Translations under genes and position numbers: made by a program
Part shown: positions 1 to 5,855 of the stretch, in pieces
How the letters are laid out: every line of letters starts with the position of its first letter
Numbering within the stretch: position 1 is the stretch's first letter
Notes under the pieces: model-generated
Databases searched by the model: none
What the model saw: only the letters and a program-made list of their open reading frames with translations
Told to the model about the DNA's origin: nothing
Source: Succinivibrionaceae bacterium
Lineage (GTDB): Bacteria > Pseudomonadota > Gammaproteobacteria > Enterobacterales > Succinivibrionaceae
Direction: 5' to 3'
DNA: 7,189 nt
NCBI GenBank assembly: GCA_003477345.1
Contig: DMTG01000027.1
Location: forward strand, 1 to 7,189

Positions 1-162
1 AAAGTGCTGTCTAATGAAACTCTCTTAAAAGAAGGCTGGTGCTGTATTAGCGTGTTTGAGGGATAATCTAATATTAGGATGATCCCGTAAGTTGTTAGGA
101 AACGCCGTATGCGGATCCGCACGTACGGTGTTGTGAGAGCCCGGATCTCCGGGCTACTCGAT
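1..162 (+). mobile_element. 3' end of a group II intron (domains V and VI), 5' part outside the window
   Basis: A ribozyme end is readable directly. Domain V: 102-109 pairs with 124-131 (8 bp including one G-U), a two-base CG bulge sits at 122-123, and 110-113 pairs with 118-121 around the loop GATC at 114-117. The triad position reads CGC (103-105) instead of the commoner AGC. Domain VI: 135-137 pairs with 157-159 and 138-144 with 149-155, leaving A156 unpaired as the expected branch-point adenosine. The 3' splice site is then most likely after AT at 161-162, six bases past the branch point. A further hairpin (GGGAT 60-64 with ATCCC 82-86) lies where domain IV would close. Bases 1-66 are open in frame 1 for 21 codons, but I cannot tell whether this is the tail of an intron-encoded protein. 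Whether the intron is complete and active cannot be judged, because it runs off the left edge. Confidence 0.8.
102..131 (+). ncRNA. Group II intron domain V catalytic hairpin
   Basis: This is the catalytic core hairpin of the intron. It has an 8-bp lower helix, a CG bulge on the 3' strand at 122-123 and a 4-bp upper helix. Length and bulge position match the domain V consensus. The GATC apical loop is not the usual GNRA tetraloop. Confidence 0.78.
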
Positions 163-170
163 TCTTCTGG

Positions 171-218
171 AGTCTGATTGCTCTATCAGGTCTTAAGGCA
201 TAATAGAGCAATCAGATT
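171..218 (+). repeat. Long inverted repeat (stem-loop) between intron end and ilvD-like gene
   Basis: The arms at 173-186 and 203-216 are perfect 14-bp complements. An A-U and a G-U pair extend the stem to 171-218. The loop is 16 nt and contains the small palindrome CTTAAG. On the + strand only TTT and then an A-run follow, so it lacks the T-tract of a standard intrinsic terminator in either direction. It could be an old terminator or attenuator, an operator, or the structure that marked the intron insertion site 9 nt upstream. Its function is not decided by the sequence. Confidence 0.6.
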
Positions 219-243
219 TAAAAAAAATCAGAAACACCAAACT

Positions 244-248
244 AGGAG
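244..248 (+). promoter_or_regulatory. Ribosome binding site of the ilvD-like gene
   Basis: AGGAG lies 6 nt before the ATG at 255. This supports that start, and no competing start has better spacing. Confidence 0.85.
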
Positions 249-254
249 AACAGT

Positions 255-1937
255 ATGCAGGTGCGCAGTAAAGATATTATGTTCGGTCCTGAGTGGGCTA
301 ATGTTCGTGCCTTATACAAGGCAGCAGGCTTTACCGACAGTGAGCTGAAAAAGCCTATTATAGGCGTAGTCAATGCCTTCAACGAGGTCTGCCCTGGACA
401 CAATATCCTAAAGGAGATGGCCGAGCGTGTTAAGGAGGGCATTTTCGCCTCGGGTGGCACTCCGGTAGAGTTTGGAACTATCGGTGCCTGTGACGGCATT
501 GCCATGGCGCATGACGGCATGAAATACATTCTGCCTGGCCGCGAGACCATTGCCAATGACGTAGAGGTAATGGTACAGGCCCATCGTCTTGACGGTCTCG
601 TGCTGTTAGGATCCTGCGATAAAATCGAGCCTGGTCTGATATTAGGCGCTCTGAGAGTCAACCTTCCTACGGTTTTTGTAAACGGCGGCCCGGCACTGCC
701 TGGTCACATGAAGGAGGGCAACCCTTATGGCGGTGAATATATTGACCATTCAATTATTCAGCAGTCAGAGGGCGCCTTGAAATCAGGCGAGATAACTCAG
801 GAGCAGTTTGACTGGCTTGAAAACAACGCCGTGCCTACCATTGGATCCTGCGCGATGCTGGGGACTGCCAATACCATGGCCTGTCTGGCTGAAGCCATGG
901 GGCTTGCTCTGCCGGGCGCTGCCGCGATTCCTGCCGTGTACTCAGAGCGTATGCGCATATCCTATGAAAGCGGCTGTGCGGTTATGAATCTTGTAAATAA
1001 GGGCATTAAGGCTCGCGATATTGTAAATCTGGATGCCATTAAAAATGCAGTTAGAGTAAACTCTGCTATCGGCGGCTCTACCAATGCCGTTTTGCATATG
1101 CTGGCAATAGCCTATGAGGCTCACGTGGATTTCACGCTGGATGATTTCGGCGCGGCTGCTTCAGAAGTGCCTCATCTGGTTGCCATGATCCCGGCAGGTC
1201 TTTATACCCTGCTGGATTTCTACGAGGCAGGCGGTGTTCAGGCCGTCATGAAGGAAATTGAGAGCAGAATTGCCACCTCCTGCATGACCTGCACCGGATC
1301 TACGGTTGCTGAAAATCTTGAGAAATATGCGCACAACCGCAACAGCGAGCTGATTCATTCTCTGGATAAGCCGGTGCACCAGTGGAGCGGTATTGCCATT
1401 CTACATGGCAATCTGGCACCTGAAGGCGCGGTCACCAAGCCTTCTGCGATACCTGCCGAGGCTCATAAATTTACGGGTAAAGCCGTGATCTTCGAAAATG
1501 AGCAGGATGCTCTTGAAGGCATTCGTGCCTTAAAGGTAAAAGAGGGGCAGGTAGTAGTCATCCGCAATGAAGGTCCTAGAGGCGGCCCTGGCATGCCGGA
1601 GCAGTACAAGGCCATGAAGCTGCTCGTGGGCATGAAGCTTGGCTCTAAGGTCTGTCTGATAACTGACGGCCGCTTCTCGGGCTCTAACAACGGCTGCTTT
1701 GTAGGTCATATCTGTCCTGAAGCCTATGACGACGGTCCTATCAAATATCTAAGGGACGGCGACACTATCACTATTGACGTGGATAAGGGTACTATCAATG
1801 CTGATGTTGACTTTGAGGCGCGTCGCGCAGAGGGCGCCAGGAGCCATGAGTCAAAAGCCGAAGGCTATCTGTACCACTACAGACACTCCTGTGAGTCAGC
1901 AAGCAGGGGAGCTCTTATAAAGACCCGTGACGAATAA
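255..1937 (+). CDS. ilvD: Dihydroxy-acid dehydratase family protein (IlvD/Edd family)
   Basis: The 560-residue protein has the usual length for bacterial IlvD. The family catalyses dehydration of 2,3-dihydroxy acids to 2-keto acids. IlvD itself makes the keto-acid precursors of valine, isoleucine and leucine in the cytosol using an Fe-S cluster and Mg2+. Visible signatures are GACDGIAM (77-84, C79), the CDK-x-x-P motif (121-126, C121, and K123, the lysine carbamylated in studied relatives), GSCAMLGTANTM (197-208, C199), NLAPEGAV (386-393), EGPRGGPGM (439-447) and DGRFSG (471-476, with the presumed catalytic Ser475). Cys79, Cys121 and Cys199 are plausible cluster ligands. The PCN cysteine of [2Fe-2S] members is replaced by Gly48, so a [4Fe-4S]-type enzyme is more likely. 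The loop at 343-354 reads CMTCTGSTVAEN, where typical IlvD has TVTGKT. No other branched-chain amino acid genes are adjacent, so a paralog acting on a sugar acid remains possible. A terminator follows directly. Confidence 0.85.
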   Translation: MQVRSKDIMFGPEWANVRALYKAAGFTDSELKKPIIGVVNAFNEVCPGHNILKEMAERVKEGIFASGGTPVEFGTIGACDGIAMAHDGMKYILPGRETIANDVEVMVQAHRLDGLVLLGSCDKIEPGLILGALRVNLPTVFVNGGPALPGHMKEGNPYGGEYIDHSIIQQSEGALKSGEITQEQFDWLENNAVPTIGSCAMLGTANTMACLAEAMGLALPGAAAIPAVYSERMRISYESGCAVMNLVNKGIKARDIVNLDAIKNAVRVNSAIGGSTNAVLHMLAIAYEAHVDFTLDDFGAAASEVPHLVAMIPAGLYTLLDFYEAGGVQAVMKEIESRIATSCMTCTGSTVAENLEKYAHNRNSELIHSLDKPVHQWSGIAILHGNLAPEGAVTKPSAIPAEAHKFTGKAVIFENEQDALEGIRALKVKEGQVVVIRNEGPRGGPGMPEQYKAMKLLVGMKLGSKVCLITDGRFSGSNNGCFVGHICPEAYDDGPIKYLRDGDTITIDVDKGTINADVDFEARRAEGARSHESKAEGYLYHYRHSCESASRGALIKTRDE

Positions 1938-1968
1938 GCCTTAAATTAATCAGCTTTAGTAAGCCACT

Positions 1969-1999
1969 AAGCCTCAGCTAAAAACTGGGGCTTTATTTT
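1969..1999 (+). terminator. Intrinsic terminator of the ilvD-like gene
   Basis: A 9-bp stem (1969-1977 with 1985-1993, one G-U pair) with a 7-nt loop is followed by TATTTT. It begins 32 bases after the stop codon. Confidence 0.85.
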
Positions 2000-2033
2000 G
2001 CCGTGGACCTAAAGAGATAGGTGCTTTAACCTA

Positions 2034-2068
2034 GAAAAAAAGAAGCTGAACCTAGTGATTCAGCTTCT
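2034..2068 (-). terminator. Intrinsic terminator of the D-2-hydroxyacid dehydrogenase gene
   Basis: A perfect 10-bp stem (2041-2050 with 2059-2068) has an 8-nt loop. Read on the minus strand it is followed by a run of at least six T. It lies about 50 bases past the stop. With the terminator at 1969-1999 it insulates the two convergent genes from each other. Confidence 0.88.
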
Positions 2069-2118
2069 CTAAATTTGCCTGAGACCAGTCTTAGATCTCA
2101 GAGTCTAGCTTAATTGGA

Positions 2119-3084
2119 TTAAAGCTTGTTTACCGGGCAGCGTGGCTTCTCACCCTTGACACCGCGAACAGCTTCTTCTGCGCACTTGGTCTTCAGATCG
2201 GAAGCTGCCTGTACAGAGTACCAGGCCATGTGAGGAGTGATCACAGCGTTTGGTGCGTTGTGCAGAGGGTTGTCCAGTGGCAGAGGCTCCTTGGTTGTTA
2301 CGTCGATGCCGGCGCCGCCAATCTGGCCGCTCTTTAAGGCTTCGGCAAGATCTGGCTCGTTTACCAGTCCGCCGCGGGCTACGTTGATGAGGTAGGCGCC
2401 TTTCTTCATCTTGGCGAAGGTGGCGGAATTCATCATCTTTTCGTTGTCTTTGTTAAGACCGCAGTGCAGAGAGATCAGATCAGAACGCTTATAGAGCTCT
2501 TCTAAGGAAACCAGCTCAATGAAGGAAAGCTCCGGGTTGTTCTTAATATGATCGGTATAGACATCATAGCCGATTACCTTGCAGTCCATAGCGTGAACGC
2601 GCTTTGCAAAGGCAGTGCCTATACGGCCTAAGCCGATGATGCCGACTGTCATGCAGGAGAGTCTGGTAATTGGGGCTACCTGAGCATAATCCCAGCCGCC
2701 GGAGTGAACCTGATTGTCTGCTGCACAGACTTTTCTGGTAACTGCCATCATCAGAGCCAAAGCCTGATCGGCAACTTCAAAGGTACCGTAATCTGGTACG
2801 TTGCATACCTGAACACCGTGACGGGTAGCAGCTTCTAAATCAACATTGTCAACGCCCACACCGTAGCGAACAATCATTTTCAGATCTGGAAGTGCGGCGA
2901 AAACCTTTTCAGTAAATTTTGCATACTGGTTGCAGCATGCTACAGCACCCTGAAGGTTAGCAATCAGCTCGTCTTCAGTCTTGCACTGGCAGAGCTTCCA
3001 CTCAATACCAGCTTTTTTAAAGACGGCATCTTCTTCATTCATATTTGCGTGATCGCAATCGGTAACAACAATCTGTGCTGACAT
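2119..3084 (-). CDS. D-isomer-specific 2-hydroxyacid dehydrogenase, NAD-dependent (CtBP / phosphoglycerate-dehydrogenase type)
   Basis: The 321-residue cytosolic enzyme interconverts a D-2-hydroxyacid and its 2-keto acid using NAD(H). The substrate-domain loop RYGVGVDNVD is at 73-82. The Rossmann motif GLGRIG is at 151-156, and Asp174 ends strand two, favouring NAD over NADP. The catalytic trio is Arg237 (in ARGGLVNE), Glu266 (in DVTTKEPLP) and His285 (in TPHMAWYS). The AWYS ending and the C-terminal ERP-like/PVN segment resemble the CtBP-like bacterial subfamily. Glycerate/hydroxypyruvate or phosphoglycerate substrates are typical of relatives, but the substrate cannot be read from sequence. 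There is no C-terminal ACT domain, so it is not a full-length SerA. An in-frame ATG 26 codons upstream (3160-3162) has no Shine-Dalgarno, while the chosen one has CAGGTCAGG seven bases ahead and starts right at the family's first strand. It converges with the ilvD-like gene. Confidence 0.88.
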   Translation of the reverse strand: MSAQIVVTDCDHANMNEEDAVFKKAGIEWKLCQCKTEDELIANLQGAVACCNQYAKFTEKVFAALPDLKMIVRYGVGVDNVDLEAATRHGVQVCNVPDYGTFEVADQALALMMAVTRKVCAADNQVHSGGWDYAQVAPITRLSCMTVGIIGLGRIGTAFAKRVHAMDCKVIGYDVYTDHIKNNPELSFIELVSLEELYKRSDLISLHCGLNKDNEKMMNSATFAKMKKGAYLINVARGGLVNEPDLAEALKSGQIGGAGIDVTTKEPLPLDNPLHNAPNAVITPHMAWYSVQAASDLKTKCAEEAVRGVKGEKPRCPVNKL

Positions 3085-3091
3085 ATCAAAA

Positions 3092-3100
3092 CCTGACCTG
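3092..3100 (-). promoter_or_regulatory. Ribosome binding site that decides the dehydrogenase start
   Basis: CAGGTCAGG on the minus strand ends 7 nt before the ATG at 3084. The longer in-frame start at 3162 is preceded by a pyrimidine-rich stretch with no Shine-Dalgarno. The 26 extra residues would also precede the normal first beta strand of the family. Confidence 0.65.
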
Positions 3101-3267
3101 TAGAAATTTTTTTCCAATGTGATGCAGCAAGAGCTAATTTCTTCTGCTGTATCACGATACATATAAGAGGTTACTAACTAAATTCAAAAGCGTTTAATAA
3201 TAACCAAGGTGAATTGTCGCCTAAAATGAAAAAATATAATGTGAGCTATCTTCAAAGATCAGATCTC

Positions 3268-3296
3268 TATACAAAATAATTATCAATTTTTATCAA
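3268..3296 (-). promoter_or_regulatory. Possible sigma70-like promoter for the dehydrogenase gene
   Basis: On the minus strand, TTGATA (3291-3296) is a 5/6 match to the -35 box. With a 17-bp spacer the hexamer is TGTATA (3268-3273), a poor -10. A shift of two bases gives TATAGA at a 19-bp spacing. The leader would be about 175 nt. The region is AT-rich, so chance matches are likely. Confidence 0.25.
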
Positions 3297-3510
3297 AACA
3301 GAACAAACAAATTTACGACTGCTGTGCTTCCGTCACTAAAAAGTGCCGGATACTGCGGCCTTAAATCAGAGAGTTAGCAGAATTTAACAGTCATCCTGCA
3401 GATAAATAAGAATTTTTAAGCGCCGAGACGGACAGTCGGGCAGGCTTTCAGCTAATAAGCTTTTTTAACCTGTTGAATTCTTAATTAAAATAAAAGTGAT
3501 CTGATGACTT

Positions 3511-3545
3511 TGCGGCAGCTTTACTGCAGATAACAGGCTGCCGCA
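3511..3545 (-). terminator. GC-rich stem-loop just after ppk (weak terminator or 3' stabiliser)
   Basis: A perfect 9-bp stem (TGCGGCAGC at 3511-3519 with its complement at 3537-3545) starts 16 bases past the ppk stop. CTG/CAG at 3524-3526 and 3534-3536 can pair inside it. Read on the minus strand it is followed by AAGTCATC and only later by TTTTATTTT, so it is not a classical intrinsic terminator. It could protect the mRNA 3' end. Confidence 0.5.
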
Positions 3546-3560
3546 TAGAGATAAGGCTGG

Positions 3561-5615
3561 TTAGAGAGACTTTTCAAGATTTATAAGGAAATTATGAATC
3601 TCAATCTGGCTTCTGATTTTCGGCGTATTTGGCGATACGCTGACATAGACGTTTTTCTGCTCCTCATCGATGACTCTGGCCTTGCGGTTGTCATTCTCCT
3701 GAAGATCGATGATCTTGCGGATCCTGGCACGGAGCACCGGATCGAGAATCGGTGTGCCTACTTCGATACGGTAGTCTAAATTGCGGGTCATCCAGTCGGC
3801 TGACGATATATAGAGCTCCTCATTGCCGTCGTTGCAGAAGATCATAACTCTAGGGTGCTCTAGGAAGCGGTCGACAATTGAGGTTATGTAGATGTTCTCC
3901 GAGAGATCTTTTACCCCCGGCACCAGCGAGCACATGCCTCTGATCACCGCGCGGATCTTGACCCCGGCGCAGGAGGCCTCATAGAGTTTTTCAATGAGTC
4001 TGGTATCAACAAGGTTGTTAACCTTGAGGTGAATGTAAGCTTCCCTGCCTAGTTTTGCGTTCTGAATTTCTCTGTCAATCATGGCAGTGATTTTGGAGCG
4101 GGCGTTGATAGGCGATACCAGCAGGTGCCTGAACTCAGGACGGGTATAAGGATATTCAATGAATTCAAAGACGCTTTCAACCTCCAAGGTAAGCTCAGGG
4201 TTGGCGGTAAACAGGGCAAAATCCGTGTAGATCTTGGCGGTTTTTTCATTGAAGTTGCCGGTACCGATATGGGCATAGCGCACCAGCTGATCGTTTTCCT
4301 TGCGGGTAATTAAGCAGAGTTTTGAGTGGATCTTAAGGGTTGGCAGACCGAAGAGCACCTTAACGCCGGCCTCGGTCAGGCGGGAAGCCCACTTGATGTT
4401 GTTGGCCTCGTCAAAACGCGCTTTAAGCTCGACCACTACGGTAACGCTCTTGCCGTTGTTGGCGGCATCAATCAGGGAGTTGATCACGCGGCTGTGAGAG
4501 GCTACGCGGTAAATGTTTATTTTTATGGAGGTTACGGCCGGATCGTAGGAGGCCTGTCTTAAAAACTCAGTGAAGTAGTCAAAATAGTAGTAAGGATAGT
4601 AGAGGAGGATATCTCCCTTGGCAATGGCTTCAAAGGCATTAATGGCGCTGTCAAACTGTGATGAGCTGATACCTGGCAGGGCAGGGTTTTCAAGATTGTC
4701 CTCTCCGGTGCTCGGAAAGCTTAGGAAGTCTTTGAAATTGTGGTAGCGGGCGCCCGGCATCAGTGAGTCAATGGAGCTCATGTGCAACTTGTGGGCCATG
4801 AAGGTGACAATGGATTCAGGCATGGCGGCATCGTAGGCAAAGCGCACCGGCATGGCGTTTAATCTCTGCTTGATGGATTCAGACATGTTCTCGAGCAGAC
4901 TCTTGTCCATGCTGTCTGAGAGATCGTACTCGGCGTCGCGGTTCAGCTTAATTGAGTAGGCCTCGATATACTTGTAGGAGAACAGCCCCTTGAAGATGGC
5001 ATCAAGACCGATGCGGATCACGTTGTCTAGGAACATCAGAGTAACGCTGTCATCATCGGATGGCAGTCTTATGAAGCGCGGCAGCTGATCGGTCGGAATT
5101 TCGATGAGCGCGTAGCGCACATCGCTTTTGTCTTCGCCGGTCATTCTGGCAAACAGGTAGGTGTACTGATCTTTTAAGAAGGATATAAGATCGGTATCCT
5201 CGTCAATTATTACCGGGTTGATGTGCTTTAACACATTCTTTTTGAAAAAGGATCGTACCCACTCGCGCTGGGACTCGGTGATTTCCTTTTCGTCATGCAG
5301 ATAGATTCTGTGTTTTGCCAGTTCACCTAAGAGATCTTTGTAGATAGCATTCAGGGTATTCTGATACTGATTGGCAGTATTCTGGACTTTTCTTAAAAGT
5401 TCCACAAAATTGCTGCGGGTGCCGGTTTCCCGGTTAATGATCACCTGACGTTTCAGTTCGGCAACGCGGACTTTGAAGAATTCATCCTGATTGTTGGAAT
5501 AGATACCTAAAAATCTTACTCTCTCAAGCAGAGGCACGGATGGATCTGCAGCCTCCTGCAGCACTCTGCCGTTAAAAGAGAGCCAGGAGATTTCTTTTGG
5601 CATTAGTTTGGTCAT
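3561..5615 (-). CDS. ppk: Polyphosphate kinase (PPK1)
   Basis: PPK1 reversibly transfers the terminal phosphate of ATP to inorganic polyphosphate, the phosphate and energy store used in stress survival; the E. coli enzyme is membrane-associated. The 684 residues compare with 688 in E. coli PPK, and the match runs end to end. The N-terminal domain opens with EISWLSFNGRVLQEA and SNNQDEFFKVR (40-50). YHNFKDFLSFP is at 291-301. The first catalytic domain has INIYRVAS (367-373), VELKARFDE (395-403) and LKIHSK (427-432), in which His430 corresponds to the autophosphorylated histidine (E. coli His435). RYAHIGTGNFNEKTA (446-460) follows. The last domain has GMCSLVPG (560-567), His587 in FLEHPRV (E. 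coli His592) and SSADWMTRNLDYRIEVGTP. All key residues are present. There is no ppx gene on its downstream side. The start has no nearby Shine-Dalgarno; see the split site upstream. Confidence 0.97.
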   Translation of the reverse strand: MTKLMPKEISWLSFNGRVLQEAADPSVPLLERVRFLGIYSNNQDEFFKVRVAELKRQVIINRETGTRSNFVELLRKVQNTANQYQNTLNAIYKDLLGELAKHRIYLHDEKEITESQREWVRSFFKKNVLKHINPVIIDEDTDLISFLKDQYTYLFARMTGEDKSDVRYALIEIPTDQLPRFIRLPSDDDSVTLMFLDNVIRIGLDAIFKGLFSYKYIEAYSIKLNRDAEYDLSDSMDKSLLENMSESIKQRLNAMPVRFAYDAAMPESIVTFMAHKLHMSSIDSLMPGARYHNFKDFLSFPSTGEDNLENPALPGISSSQFDSAINAFEAIAKGDILLYYPYYYFDYFTEFLRQASYDPAVTSIKINIYRVASHSRVINSLIDAANNGKSVTVVVELKARFDEANNIKWASRLTEAGVKVLFGLPTLKIHSKLCLITRKENDQLVRYAHIGTGNFNEKTAKIYTDFALFTANPELTLEVESVFEFIEYPYTRPEFRHLLVSPINARSKITAMIDREIQNAKLGREAYIHLKVNNLVDTRLIEKLYEASCAGVKIRAVIRGMCSLVPGVKDLSENIYITSIVDRFLEHPRVMIFCNDGNEELYISSADWMTRNLDYRIEVGTPILDPVLRARIRKIIDLQENDNRKARVIDEEQKNVYVSVSPNTPKIRSQIEIHNFLINLEKSL

Positions 5616-5658
5616 TCTGAATTTCTGTGTTCAGCCTGAGTGTATGAACACAGCCTCC
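5616..5658 (-). promoter_or_regulatory. Apparent split ribosome-binding site of ppk: GGAGG, hairpin, then AUG
   Basis: On the minus strand a perfect GGAGG (5654-5658) is followed at once by a 9-bp perfect stem (5645-5653 with 5625-5633, 11-nt loop), then nine bases, then the ATG at 5615. Nothing Shine-Dalgarno-like lies in those nine bases. GGAGG itself has no ATG, GTG or TTG at normal distance, and the ppk frame is closed upstream by TGA inside the hairpin. Folding would bring GGAGG to about nine bases from the AUG. The inverted repeat could alternatively be a DNA operator. Confidence 0.5.
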
Positions 5659-5759
5659 GCGATGTGAAATAATAGCTTTAATCTATGTCCGCAGTTTATC
5701 GGGCGCTCTTTTGTCCAGGGTGGCAGCGAGAGCCGCTCATACTGGTTACCATAAGACTA

Positions 5760-5794
5760 AGGATAGCCGATAAATTGTGAAAACTTTGTGAAAT
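5760..5794 (-). promoter_or_regulatory. Candidate PhoB box and -10 of the ppk promoter
   Basis: On the minus strand ATTTCAC (5788-5794), AAAG, TTTTCAC (5777-5783) form two heptamers with an 11-bp period. This is the architecture of the E. coli Pho box (CTGTCAT, four AT-rich bases, CTGTCAY), with 5/7 matches in each half. Eleven bases further is TATCCT (5760-5765), a 4/6 match to -10, at the spacing usual for PhoB-dependent promoters that lack a good -35. The leader would be about 140 nt. A second -10-like hexamer, TATTAT (5669-5674), lies closer to the gene without a -35. Confidence 0.4.
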
Positions 5795-5799
5795 GATCG

Positions 5800-5818
5800 A
5801 AAAATCTCGGTTTGAGAT
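5800..5818 (-). terminator. Weak intrinsic terminator after the lipoprotein gene
   Basis: Read on the minus strand, ATCTC-AAACC-GAGAT is followed by a T-run; the stem is 5804-5808 with 5814-5818. The stem is only 5 bp. It sits about 38 bases past the stop of the lipoprotein gene and immediately before the candidate ppk promoter, which suits a transcription-unit boundary there. Confidence 0.5.
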
Positions 5819-5855
5819 GGAATTATTTGCAGTAAGTGAAGACTGAGAGAACTCT

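Larger units (their letters stand above)
3085..3560. other. Gene-free intergenic stretch between ppk and the dehydrogenase gene
   Basis: No convincing coding region is present. It holds the dehydrogenase leader and a weak candidate promoter. It also has an imperfect hairpin at 3329-3350 (CACT/AGTG around AAAA, a T/C mismatch, then TCCG/CGGA) and a short AGCT-AATA-AGCT hairpin followed by five T on the + strand near 3450-3466. The strong stem-loop next to the ppk stop lies at 3511-3545. I see no RNA gene of a known family, though an unrecognised small RNA is possible. Confidence 0.5.

Noticed and set aside
1..66. Open frame at the left edge as the C-terminus of an intron-encoded protein
   Set aside because: Only 21 codons are visible, with no recognisable maturase or endonuclease motif. 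It may be coincidental within domain IV.
242..661. Long minus-strand open frame inside the ilvD-like gene
   Set aside because: It overlaps a clear conserved gene in another frame, has no family motifs and starts deep within it. It is a coding shadow, as are the minus-strand frames at 942-1124, 1161-1379 and 1463-1690 and the frames overlapping ppk.
3085..3162. N-terminal extension of the dehydrogenase from an ATG at 3162
   Set aside because: It has no Shine-Dalgarno and would add 26 residues ahead of the normal first strand. The start at 3084 has a well-spaced CAGGTCAGG.
3226..3279. 17-codon + strand open frame beginning MKKYNV
   Set aside because: The nearest AAGG is about 14 bases away, the stretch is AT-rich and the product is too short to distinguish from chance.
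3276..3296. Fur-box-like ATTATCA/TATCA repeats
   Set aside because: Only half-site resemblance is present in very AT-rich DNA, with no clean 7-1-7 palindrome. The same applies to GATGATAATTA near 7085.
5696..5740. 14-codon open frame in the ppk leader (start at 5740)
   Set aside because: It has no good Shine-Dalgarno and no run of regulatory codons, so there is no support for a leader peptide.
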